A stretch of DNA of 64,000 nucleotides, taken from contig NZ_KE150412.1 in the NCBI RefSeq assembly GCF_000411255.1, positions 2,956,490 through 3,020,489 on the forward strand, given 5' to 3'. Of this stretch, positions 52,989 through 61,043 are shown piece after piece. Under the pieces are notes generated by a model that was not told the origin of the DNA, did not search any database, and was given only the letters and a program-made list of their open reading frames with translations. Position 1 is the first letter of the stretch. Each line of letters opens with the position of its first letter. The translations under genes were made by a program, and so were the position numbers. Origin of the DNA: Paenibacillus sp. HGH0039. GTDB lineage: Bacteria; Bacillota; Bacilli; Paenibacillales; NBRC-103111.

Positions 52989-53668
52989 CGCCGGTTCACC
53001 TCATCTCTTGAAATTCTGCCATCCTGGATAGAAATAATCCGATCCGCTTGCAACGCAATGTTTTCATCATGTGTAATAAGGATCAGTGTTTGATCCCGTT
53101 CTCTATGGAATCGTTTAAAGAGCTTTACAATCTCCTCACTGTTTTTGGTATCCAGATTCCCCGTAGGCTCATCAGCCAATACAATAGCGGGACTGTTAAT
53201 TAACGCACGACCTATTGAAACACGCTGTTGCTGTCCACCAGATAGTTGATTTGGCAAATGCTTTAATCGATGCCCTAGACCTAAAACCTCTACGATGCTA
53301 TTTAAGTTATCACGATTTTCTTCTCTCCCATCCAACAGTAAAGGTAAGGTAATATTTTCTTTCACATTAAGGACAGGAATGAGATTGTAAAATTGATAGA
53401 TAAGACCAATCTGTCTGCGTCTGAAAATTGCAAGTTTTGTTTCATCCATATCGTATATATCTGTTTGGTCAACAATCACCTTACCAGATGTAGGCGTGTC
53501 TACGCCGCCTAAAATATGCAACAGTGTAGACTTGCCTGAACCAGACGGACCAATAATCGCTACAAACTCTCCTTTTTGTACGGAAAAAGATATATCATCC
53601 AGTGCTGTAACAGCCGCTTCGCCTTTGCCGTATGTCTTTGTCAGGTGCTCTACTCGTAAAATCTCCAT
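52985..53668 (-). CDS. ABC transporter ATP-binding protein (LolD/BceA type)
   Basis: 227 residues. Walker A GPSGSGKST, signature LSGGQQQRVSIGRAL, Walker B IVLADEPTGNLDTKN, H-loop THDENIAL: a complete ABC ATPase of the MacB/LolD group. ATG 53668 follows AGGAGG; the longer frame upstream is not needed. It overlaps the permease start by 4 bp. Confidence 0.93.
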   Translation of the reverse strand: MEILRVEHLTKTYGKGEAAVTALDDISFSVQKGEFVAIIGPSGSGKSTLLHILGGVDTPTSGKVIVDQTDIYDMDETKLAIFRRRQIGLIYQFYNLIPVLNVKENITLPLLLDGREENRDNLNSIVEVLGLGHRLKHLPNQLSGGQQQRVSIGRALINSPAIVLADEPTGNLDTKNSEEIVKLFKRFHRERDQTLILITHDENIALQADRIISIQDGRISRDEVNRR

Positions 53669-53752
53669 AGTAAACCTCCTAGATTGATTCTTACGTATTA
53701 AATTACCTGACAAAGATGTCTTGTCGGTGACTTTTTTCTTACAGATTAGTCA

Positions 53753-54754
53753 CTAAATAATTTGCTTGAAAAATTTAATAATAAACTTTGTTCCTATACC
53801 GGGCTGACTTTCCATTCCTATATCGTAGCCTTGACTTTGTAAGATTGTTTTGGACATAGCTAGGCCTATTCCAATACTGTCAGGGCCAGCATTTTTTCCT
53901 TTATAAAATCGTTCAAAAATGTGTGGTGCATCTTCTGGACTAATTCCCTCACCACTATCTGCAATTATAATTTGCGTATACAAAGGTGTTTCCTTACACG
54001 AAATGGCTATTTCTCCTCCAACTGGTGTGTGCTCTATCCCGTTTTTAATCACATTTAAGATCGATTCAACTGTCCAGTTTTCATCTACAGCCACAAACAG
54101 ATTTTCATCACACGATATAGAAAGCTGTTGATTTTTCAATTCCATCGGGATAAGAAGTGGTTCTAAAGCCTTGTTTAACATTTTTTTAACAGATACGATT
54201 TCCTTTTTGAAAGCTACACTATGGACATCGATTTTGGATAGCTTGAGCAATGAGGTCACGAGCCATTCAATACGATTTAATTGATTCATGATATTGACTA
54301 AAAACTCTTCCCTTTTGTCTTGAGGCAGACTAGGACTATTCAACAAATCTGCCATGACAAACATTGAAGTAAGTGGGGTTCTTAGTTGATGAGAAATGTT
54401 TGAAAGTGTCTCTGCTAAATATAATTTGTCTTTTTTTAGAAGCATAGACTGCTCTGATAAAGTTAAAGTAACTTTATAAATATCATTTTTCAAAATGCTC
54501 AATTCACCTTCAACGTTATCCCGAATATCCATAGTGGGTTGACTTGAATAAACGGAGGCTAAATAATCAGATAGCTTTTTAATATCTTGATAGCGTTTTC
54601 GAGTAAATAAGAAAAAACATGAAAAGAGAAGGAGTAGTATAAGAATGGCTACACCCCCTGCTTTCCAATCAATCATCCAAATAATTGCCATTCCGATAGC
54701 TGAAATGAGTGTACTACTCATATAGAATAGCTTTACCTCTTTGTTTTTAACCAT
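53753..54754 (-). CDS. sensor histidine kinase (BceS-like, short sensor)
   Basis: 333 residues. Two N-terminal helices with almost no external loop, then the HisKA site NISHQLRTPLTSM and the catalytic domain (NVIKNGIEHTPVGGEIAI, GEGISPEDAPHIFERFYKGK, GIGLAMSKTILQSQG). ATG 54754 overlaps the response regulator stop by 8 bp. Kinases without a sensor loop usually sense peptides through a partner ABC transporter, which fits this operon. Confidence 0.9.
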   Translation of the reverse strand: MVKNKEVKLFYMSSTLISAIGMAIIWMIDWKAGGVAILILLLLFSCFFLFTRKRYQDIKKLSDYLASVYSSQPTMDIRDNVEGELSILKNDIYKVTLTLSEQSMLLKKDKLYLAETLSNISHQLRTPLTSMFVMADLLNSPSLPQDKREEFLVNIMNQLNRIEWLVTSLLKLSKIDVHSVAFKKEIVSVKKMLNKALEPLLIPMELKNQQLSISCDENLFVAVDENWTVESILNVIKNGIEHTPVGGEIAISCKETPLYTQIIIADSGEGISPEDAPHIFERFYKGKNAGPDSIGIGLAMSKTILQSQGYDIGMESQPGIGTKFIIKFFKQII

Positions 54755-55433
54755 GACGGCCACCCATACGATATCCAAGTCCGCGTACGGTTTCAATGAT
54801 TTTAGGATTCTGGCTATCGTCCTCCAGCTTTTCTCGCAGACGTTTAATATATACAGAAAGCGTATTGTTATTAATAAAGTTTCCCTCTAGATCCCATATG
54901 CCCTCTAACAGCTGATTTCTGGATAAAACTTGACCTTTATTATTTATAAATGTTAACAGCATACGGTATTCTAACGAGGTTAGTACCACTTCCTCTGTTC
55001 CTTTATACACTTTAGCCAGTTTTGTATTTACGGCAATATTTCCAATTTTCATAATATCAGTCGAAGATAATTCTTTTTGATAATGCTTAAGTGATGATTT
55101 CATTCGGCTAATCAGCTCACGAATGCGAAATGGTTTTGTTATATAATCGTCCGCTCCCATATCTAAACCTCGAACTACATGGATCTCCTCATCACATGCA
55201 GTCAAGAAAATGACAGGAGCATTCTGATTTTCTTTTACATATTCGCAAATCTCATAACCACTACCGTCCGGTAAAGTAAGGTCGAGTAAATAGATGTCAA
55301 AACTCTTTTGTCTGATTATGTCTAATGCCTTCTGCTTATTTTCACAAATCGAAACCTCATATCCCTCGCTGTAAAGCGAATAATGCAGTCCGTCTGCAAT
55401 GGTTTTGTCATCTTCTACAATGAGAACTTTCAT
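54747..55433 (-). CDS. OmpR-family response regulator
   Basis: 228 residues. Receiver domain with IVEDD, phosphoacceptor Asp in IYLLDLTLPDGSG, Thr in VIFLTA and Lys in DYITKPF, followed by a winged-helix DNA-binding domain (YRMLLTFINNKGQVLSRNQL, VYIKRLREKLEDD, TVRGLGYRM). ATG 55433 lies at the head of the RR-HK-ABC-permease operon and probably activates it. Confidence 0.94.
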   Translation of the reverse strand: MKVLIVEDDKTIADGLHYSLYSEGYEVSICENKQKALDIIRQKSFDIYLLDLTLPDGSGYEICEYVKENQNAPVIFLTACDEEIHVVRGLDMGADDYITKPFRIRELISRMKSSLKHYQKELSSTDIMKIGNIAVNTKLAKVYKGTEEVVLTSLEYRMLLTFINNKGQVLSRNQLLEGIWDLEGNFINNNTLSVYIKRLREKLEDDSQNPKIIETVRGLGYRMGGRHG

Positions 55434-55742
55434 CTTTCACTCCCCTAATTATTAATTTTTATGCTTAGATTTGCATCGGGTCTGAAAATTCGCCTTGCCC
55501 TTTAACTTCATCATATACGCGGTAATTGTTTTCATCCCTTGATATAAACTAGGAATTTGCGTCCCCATTAGACAGAGAAAGCCGGACCGGTTACCGGTCG
55601 GGCTTTCCTCTACTGTATGCCAATCCTATGCTAGAAATATCTCGATACGCCCAAGCACTTCCTCGGACAACTGTATGCCGAAGCGTTCACGTGCTCGACA
55701 ACTGCTCCGATACAAATTCGTGCCACGTAAGCAATTCCACAA

Positions 55743-55795
55743 AAGCTTGCCGTTATTTATGATAAGGTTCACCGCGTTGTCTGTATCGGCAAGTT
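55743..55795 (+). repeat. dispersed element copy 16 (full type A)
   Basis: AAGCTTGCCGTTATTTATGA then TAAGGTTCACCGCG and GTATCGGCAAGTT; the two ends pair. Confidence 0.88.
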
Positions 55796-55818
55796 AGTCC
55801 CTTTACTTATACGAATAG

Positions 55819-56415
55819 TTAAAAACCTCCGCTTTCAATTTCACCTGCGCGCTCGTAATTCACAACTATAACGCCATTAGGGGTAACTTTGCTTTCCGTT
55901 ACCTTGAATGCCGCCGGGATCGTACCCCCAGCGAACAATCGCTTTCCACTGCCCAAAGTTACCGGGTAAATCATCAGCCAGAACACATCGATCAAATCAT
56001 ACTTCATAAGCGTCTGAATGAGATCACTACTTCCCCATACGTGCAAATCCGGCCCTTGCTGTTGCTTGACTTGGGTAATTTTTTCCACAATATCTTCGCT
56101 TAATAACACGGACGGCTTCCATTCCACGGATGTCAAGGTATTGGAGGTTACATACTTAGTCGCCTTGTTAGCCCCTGGCCATACGTCCGCATGCTTCGGC
56201 CAGTATGGCGCCCAAATTTCATAGGTTTTTCGCCCTAACAACAAGTCGAAGGGCATATTCATCTGCCTGCTCAGGAGCGTTCCAAGGATCTCGTCAGAAT
56301 AGGGCGCTACCCACCCGCCATACGCGAAACCGCCACTGTTATCTTCGTCTGGTCCGCCTGGGGCTTGTATGACACCATCAAGGGAGACGTGTTCTAGCAC
56401 AATAATTTTTCTCAT
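55819..56415 (-). CDS. RibD/DHFR-like reductase (YyaP/YwjB type)
   Basis: 198 residues. KIIVLEHVSLDGVIQAPGGP, FDLLLGRKTYEIWAPYWP, HVWGSSDLIQTLMKYDLIDV and YPVTLGSGKRLFAGG are the typical motifs of the RibD C-terminal/dihydrofolate reductase-like family. NADPH-dependent; substrate unknown. ATG 56415 is the only good start. It stands alone. Confidence 0.9.
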   Translation of the reverse strand: MRKIIVLEHVSLDGVIQAPGGPDEDNSGGFAYGGWVAPYSDEILGTLLSRQMNMPFDLLLGRKTYEIWAPYWPKHADVWPGANKATKYVTSNTLTSVEWKPSVLLSEDIVEKITQVKQQQGPDLHVWGSSDLIQTLMKYDLIDVFWLMIYPVTLGSGKRLFAGGTIPAAFKVTESKVTPNGVIVVNYERAGEIESGGF

Positions 56416-56605
56416 GATTGAGTGCCTCCAATAGTTGGATTATTTTAATTGCTTTGGTTTTTTTCTTTTACATTTATTTGACGAAATCCAACCGCAAGAT
56501 TCATCGGTCAAGTAAGCAAGTTTTGTCGCTGCTCCGCACATATTAGGCAATAGCAGGTACCTACAGACAGATATCAAACCTAAGCTCGGAAAGGAATTCC
56601 GCAAA

Positions 56606-56656
56606 AAAACTTGTCGTTACTTGTGATACGGTTCCCCATAACATCTATAAGGCGAA
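56606..56656 (+). repeat. dispersed element copy 17
   Basis: AAAAACTTGTCGTTACTTGT then GATACGGTTCCCCATAAC and AAGGCGAAGTC. Confidence 0.8.
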
Positions 56657-56823
56657 GTCGAAAGGCACCCATTGGGTGCCCTCTACTCCTTACTATATCA
56701 TAACGAAAGGCTTCAGGCGTTTTTTGTTATACCTGTAAGATTATAATAGGATATATACGGGAACTAAAGGCTTGGAGACAAATGAAAACTGCTGTGTAGT
56801 TTTACCTTTTTAGATTAAACTAT

Positions 56824-57504
56824 ATGGAGATGAAGCGATATGACAGATTATCTTACTGGCAAGGATATTTTTCGGGAATGTTGTTCCAGGATTGCCGCGG
56901 CCTGCGCGCCATGCGGTTCAAATACAATAAATCCAGAAGAAAAATGATCAAACCACTCGGTTCCTTTACAGCTGAGATACGTTTTTTAAGTCACTCTTCC
57001 AATATAGAAGGCAGTTATTTGGAGTTTGATACCAATTCCCGAATCATAAATACGCATAGCGGAAAAGTATACTGGGAGATCAGCTTGAGCAACTTCCGGC
57101 ACAAAGGCAAGGTATGGAATTTGGCCAAGGAAGCCACCCGAGAGCGGGAATTGGCAGAAATAATCACGTTGATTCAAAATAAGGTCGCTCCATTGATGGA
57201 CAAGCATGAGACTAATCTTGATTAGATCCTTGAGGAGGTCATCCAGACTGGATGGTTTTTGCCGCAGGCGAATCCAATGGAATTCTATGTGCTTGACGTT
57301 CTAGACCTGGTGGTTGATTTCGGCTCACCTGTACAAATACGTGAATGCGCGCATCGATACATCCGCCACTTATCGGAGGAAATGCAGGAAATCTTCGAGA
57401 ACGATTATCATGCATATCAACGGGATGGACAGGCTGCAAGCACCATAGCATTTCGTAAATTAATCCCTTTTATAACCGAGCGCAACATTTCACTACCCCT
57501 ATAA
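56824..57504 (+). pseudogene. hypothetical gene interrupted by an in-frame TAG
   Basis: The first 133 codons (LRAMRFKYNKSRRKMIKPLG, SSNIEGSYLEFDTNSRIINT) end at TAG 57223-57225. The same frame continues with coding character (ILEEVIQTGWFLPQANPMEF, RHLSEEMQEIFENDYHAYQR) to 57504. A CAG to TAG change at 57223 explains this. The intact product would be ~226 residues. No clear family; it may be an immunity-type protein. Confidence 0.6.
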
Positions 57505-57900
57505 GCAGCACACAGCGACATCATCTTGTCGTCTGCCACAATTATTCTTTGTCTATTGGCTTTTTGTTCTTTCTCCTAGTATTACAAATAAGCAACAGAT
57601 AATGACAAAAAGCAAATAATTGTAACACCTATTTGCTGATTGCTACGATTGTCCAGTGTATAAGTGCTGTGCATTAGATTGGTCAACGATACTTATTTGC
57701 CAAATATATAGTTTTCTTACAGCTTTGATTTCAGCATTATTAACAGCAAGTATTACATGGTTTGTATACACTCACCGGTAAAATGCTCGCTCCAAAAATA
57801 GGAATTTCATTCGTGCTCCTTATTGAAAAACATGAAAATTTCTTTTAATGAGAGAACAATATCAGACAAATGAAAGTGCCAGGTAACCCCTATTTTTCAC
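57501..57900 (+). pseudogene. decayed copy of the serine hydrolase 3' end
   Basis: Aligns by eye with 47083-47490: the C-terminal membrane helices and the downstream region up to the dispersed element are recognisable, with several small indels. Older than the other two duplications. Confidence 0.8.
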
Positions 57901-57944
57901 CGTCACTTGTAAGGCTCACCGTGCTGTCTGTAACGGCAAGTTTT
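57892..57944 (+). repeat. dispersed element copy 18 (type A)
   Basis: ATTTTTCACCGTCACTTGTA then AGGCTCACCGTGCTGTCTGT and AACGGCAAGTTTT. At the matching place near 47490 the element is type B. Confidence 0.85.
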
Positions 57945-58017
57945 GAAGAGTTTAGGTTATTCTATAACCAATACCTGCATCCGCGCGAAGAATCATCTAG
58001 CATTAAAGGCATTAAAC

Positions 58018-58050
58018 AAAAACCTTTCGCTAACCGGACGAAAGGTTTTT
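58018..58050 (+). terminator. isolated hairpin with T-tract
   Basis: AAAACCTTTCG pairs with CGAAAGGTTTT, then TG. No gene upstream claims it. Confidence 0.65.
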
Positions 58051-58114
58051 GTGGCTTAGTGAATATTAGTGCATTATAGCTTTGAAAAACATATGAAGCC
58101 CCCTCGCTGTTAAA

Positions 58115-58169
58115 AAAATTCGCCTCACTTATGATAAGGCTCAGCCTAAAGTCTCCATCGGCGAAAAAT
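58115..58169 (+). repeat. dispersed element copy 19 (type B)
   Basis: AAAATTCGCCTCACTTATGA then TAAGGCTCAGCCTAAAG and CATCGGCGAAAAAT. Confidence 0.85.
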
Positions 58170-58286
58170 GTGAAAGGAACTGCCGCGGCATGGTATAGGC
58201 TCCATATCACTAGGTACCCACGCCGCGGCTAAAACGGACTATTGCGTTTTATCGGATGCCAAGCGCTTTGTTCCGTTCTTTAAACC

Positions 58287-58455
58287 TTAGTTATGTAACG
58301 ATACATAAGCCATTCTCGGCGCCTCAGGGTCCATGTAGCGTTTGGCGCTGTTAAGCGCTAAGGCCGCATCCCTGAACGCCCCCGCTATGAGGTTGAGCTT
58401 GCTTTCGTAATTAACGAAGTCGCCAGTCCCGAAGATGCCCGGCAAGTTCGTCTCA
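58287..58455 (-). pseudogene. ferredoxin-NADP reductase (TrxB-like) C-terminal remnant
   Basis: Reads [20 protein letters not shown] then [20 protein letters not shown] and stops, the FAD-binding C-terminal end of TrxB-like ferredoxin-NADP reductases. No start; upstream DNA is unrelated. Confidence 0.75.
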
Positions 58456-58530
58456 AGTCAGATAATGTATGTGTGGCTTTCTCTCTATCCTTGGGTTAAC
58501 GGTGACTTTAGTGTGTGGTTCCTCAATATG

Positions 58531-58559
58531 AAAAAAAAACAGGCACAAAGGGCCTGTTT
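58531..58559 (-). terminator. terminator of the lipoprotein gene
   Basis: AAACAGGC/GCCTGTTT stem, followed by nine T on the minus strand. Confidence 0.85.
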
Positions 58560-58574
58560 AGCACAAAAACCAAA

Positions 58575-58976
58575 TTATTTTTGAAGTCCAAGTTGCTTCC
58601 ATAGGGTGATAAGCTCATCAGCACTTTCCCCAGTCGTTTTATAATCGAACTCACCATCTGAGAATAGGGTATAAGAATCAAAATAGAATACTTGCAGGGC
58701 AGTTTTCTTTCCACTTTTCTCAGTAAGAACTAACTCATCCGAACTCCCTATTGTAGTACTGACACCTTCAGTAACTTTTTTTGCTTTTTTAACGGCTTTG
58801 AGGAATATGGCAACTTGATCTTCGGATAAATCTATTCCAACATCTTTACTACTATGTTTTTGAGCTTTAACACCGGTAATTTCAGAAGGATTAAATGTGA
58901 AGCTTTCGCTACATCCGACAACAGCAATCAAGCATATAGATAAAATAAATAAACGTAATAAATTTTTAAATACCAA
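58575..58976 (-). CDS. small lipoprotein
   Basis: 133 residues. The N-terminal helix LFILSICLIAVVGCSES ends in a lipobox (VVGC). The mature part has alternating charged strands (SDELVLTEKSGKKTALQVFY). No family was recognised. It is exported and lipid-anchored. Confidence 0.85.
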   Translation of the reverse strand: MVFKNLLRLFILSICLIAVVGCSESFTFNPSEITGVKAQKHSSKDVGIDLSEDQVAIFLKAVKKAKKVTEGVSTTIGSSDELVLTEKSGKKTALQVFYFDSYTLFSDGEFDYKTTGESADELITLWKQLGLQK

Positions 58977-59007
58977 TCGTTCCCCCCCTTTTTGGGTCTG
59001 TCTAGCT

Positions 59008-59205
59008 AAGGAGTGAGAAAAAATCTTTTATTTCTGAGTTGATTTAAAAATGCGTAGAAATCCACACCTTCATCTAACTGCTGCCAGAACCTTTGAAGCA
59101 ACTCTTCCCAACTCGGAAAGCTAGCTAAGTACCTATTGGACCCGACCCAACAAATACCACAGGGTATTCATTACTCTGTCTTAAAATGTCCAGAGAACTG
59201 CTCAT
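59008..59205 (-). pseudogene. SIR2-like (NADase-type) gene, N-terminal remnant with frameshift
   Basis: From ATG 59205 after GGGAGG: MSSSLDILRQSNEYPVVFVG, GSGP, then after a shift near 59130 RYLASFPSWEELLQRFWQQL then DEGVDFYAFLNQLRN. This pattern (VFVGSGISKRY..FPTWEELL) marks the N-terminus of SIR2-domain proteins used in phage defence. The rest of the domain is missing. Confidence 0.7.
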
Positions 59206-59299
59206 AAACTAGCCTCCCTTTAGTTACATCGTTTCTTGACATATATATTTTAAATCTACTATACGTTCCTCAACAAAACAATTAAATCTCCTTTTCAAA

Positions 59300-59354
59300 A
59301 ATCGTTGCCGTCACTTATGATACGGCTCACCGTACCATTCTAACGGCGAATTTT
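59300..59354 (+). repeat. dispersed element copy 20 (type A)
   Basis: AAATCGTTGCCGTCACTTAT then GATACGGCTCACCGTACC and TAACGGCGAATTTT. Confidence 0.85.
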
Positions 59355-59423
59355 AAGGCACCCAATTGGGTGCCCTTGCTTTGTAACATGTATGTTGAGA
59401 GGTATCGAGAGAACCATTCTCCC

Positions 59424-60998
59424 TTATAGACTTTGTTCGGTCACTCCCGTCACCGGATCGAAGGTCAGCATTTTCGTCCCTATCTTATCGATGAAGAAGC
59501 GATCATGACTGACCGTAATGACGGCGCCGGGAAAATGGATTAGAGCTTGCTCCATGACCTGAATACTCATGAGATCCAGATGGTTGGTAGGCTCATCCAA
59601 GATGATAACCGCCGCACCCGATAGAAGACACTTGGCCAGCGCCACCCGAGCCTTCTGTCCGCCGGACAGATTGCCGATCTCCTTGCTCAGATCCGCCTCC
59701 GAGAATTGCAGCATCGATAGAAATTTGGCCACCTTTTTGCGCGGGGCGTCCAGCCCCAATCCATACGTATTCACCGCGTGGCTAACGGTATCCTTGGGAT
59801 CAAGCTCCTCCCACATCCGGTTGAAGTAGGCGTAGCTAACGCCCTTCTCCCAGATAACCTCTCCCGACTCCGGCTTCTCCGCCCCGGTAAGCGTCTTGAT
59901 GAGCGTGGACTTCCCGCTTCCGTTCGGCCCCGCGATGACCAAGCGATCTTCCTTCTGAATATCGAAGCTAACGTGCTCGAAGATCTGTCTGCCCTCGTAG
60001 GTCTGTCCGATCTTCTTCACTTCGCATAGCTTATCCGGGAAACGCAGCCTCTCGTATATATCGGTAATCAGTACGTTAACGGGATGCGGCTCGATCCGCT
60101 TCTTGTTATCCGCCAGCTTCCGTGTGAGACGGTCCTTGGAAGCGGATTTCCTGCTCGCGCGGTCGTCGATCGCCTCAGACTCCATGAGCAGCAGCTCTTC
60201 CTCCCATTCGAACTGACGGTCCAGCTCCTTCTTGCGCATCTTCTTCTTACGGACGTAATCGGTGTAGTTGCCTTCGTATTCCTGAAAATGATAATTCTCG
60301 ATCTCGATCGTACGCGTGACGACCTTATCGATGAATTGCCGGTCATGCGACACCAGAATCATGGCTCCCTTGAACCGGTACAGCCACTGCTCCAGCCATG
60401 CAATGCCTTCCATATCCAAGTAATTCGTAGGCTCGTCGAGCAGAACGACATCGGGCAGCTCGATTAGTAACTTCGCGAGCGCCGCACGGTTACGCCATCC
60501 CCCGGACAACTCATCGATCGGCTGATTGCGAGATCTGTCGTTGAACCCTAGCTTCGTGAGCACTGTGTTAATCTCGACGGACACGTTCCAGCCATCGAGA
60601 TGATCCATTTGCTCGAATAACTCCGCCTGCCTCGCTAGCAGCCTCTCCATTTCGTTATTATCTGTAACCAAACCCAGCTTATCTCCTACCTCTAGTAGCT
60701 CTCGTTCGATAAGGGCAACCTGCTCGAAGCACATTTCCAGTTCTTGCTGAACAGACAGGCTTCCGCTCAATTCCGAGAATTGAGAGAAATATCCGATTTT
60801 CAACTGAGGATTTATTTCTACTCTGCCGGAAGTCGGCTCCTCTTTGCCCATAATGAGCTTAAATACCGTCGACTTGCCGGCACCGTTTCGTCCGATCAGG
60901 CCGATACGTTCCCCTTGCATAACTCGAAAATAAATATCGCGAAAGATCATGGACCCTTCATACTTCTTCGTGACGTTCTCCAAACGTATTACGCTCAT
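59424..60998 (-). CDS. ABC-F ATPase (ribosome-associated)
   Basis: 524 residues, two ABC domains without membrane parts. Walker A GRNGAGKST and GPNGSGKST, signatures LSGGWRNRAALA and LSGGQKARVALA, a charged linker (RKKKMRKKELDRQFEWEEEL) between them. ABC-F proteins bind the ribosome and act as translation factors or protect it from antibiotics; a role in resistance is possible but not shown. ATG 60998 follows AAGGG. Confidence 0.9.
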   Translation of the reverse strand: MSVIRLENVTKKYEGSMIFRDIYFRVMQGERIGLIGRNGAGKSTVFKLIMGKEEPTSGRVEINPQLKIGYFSQFSELSGSLSVQQELEMCFEQVALIERELLEVGDKLGLVTDNNEMERLLARQAELFEQMDHLDGWNVSVEINTVLTKLGFNDRSRNQPIDELSGGWRNRAALAKLLIELPDVVLLDEPTNYLDMEGIAWLEQWLYRFKGAMILVSHDRQFIDKVVTRTIEIENYHFQEYEGNYTDYVRKKKMRKKELDRQFEWEEELLLMESEAIDDRASRKSASKDRLTRKLADNKKRIEPHPVNVLITDIYERLRFPDKLCEVKKIGQTYEGRQIFEHVSFDIQKEDRLVIAGPNGSGKSTLIKTLTGAEKPESGEVIWEKGVSYAYFNRMWEELDPKDTVSHAVNTYGLGLDAPRKKVAKFLSMLQFSEADLSKEIGNLSGGQKARVALAKCLLSGAAVIILDEPTNHLDLMSIQVMEQALIHFPGAVITVSHDRFFIDKIGTKMLTFDPVTGVTEQSL

Positions 60999-61043
60999 GG
61001 CTATCACCCTTACTTTAGCAAGATGTCGAAAATATTAAAGTTT

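Noticed and set aside
3261-59354. CRISPR array from the repeated element
   Set aside because: Copies are dispersed over 56 kb, imperfect and not separated by regular spacers.
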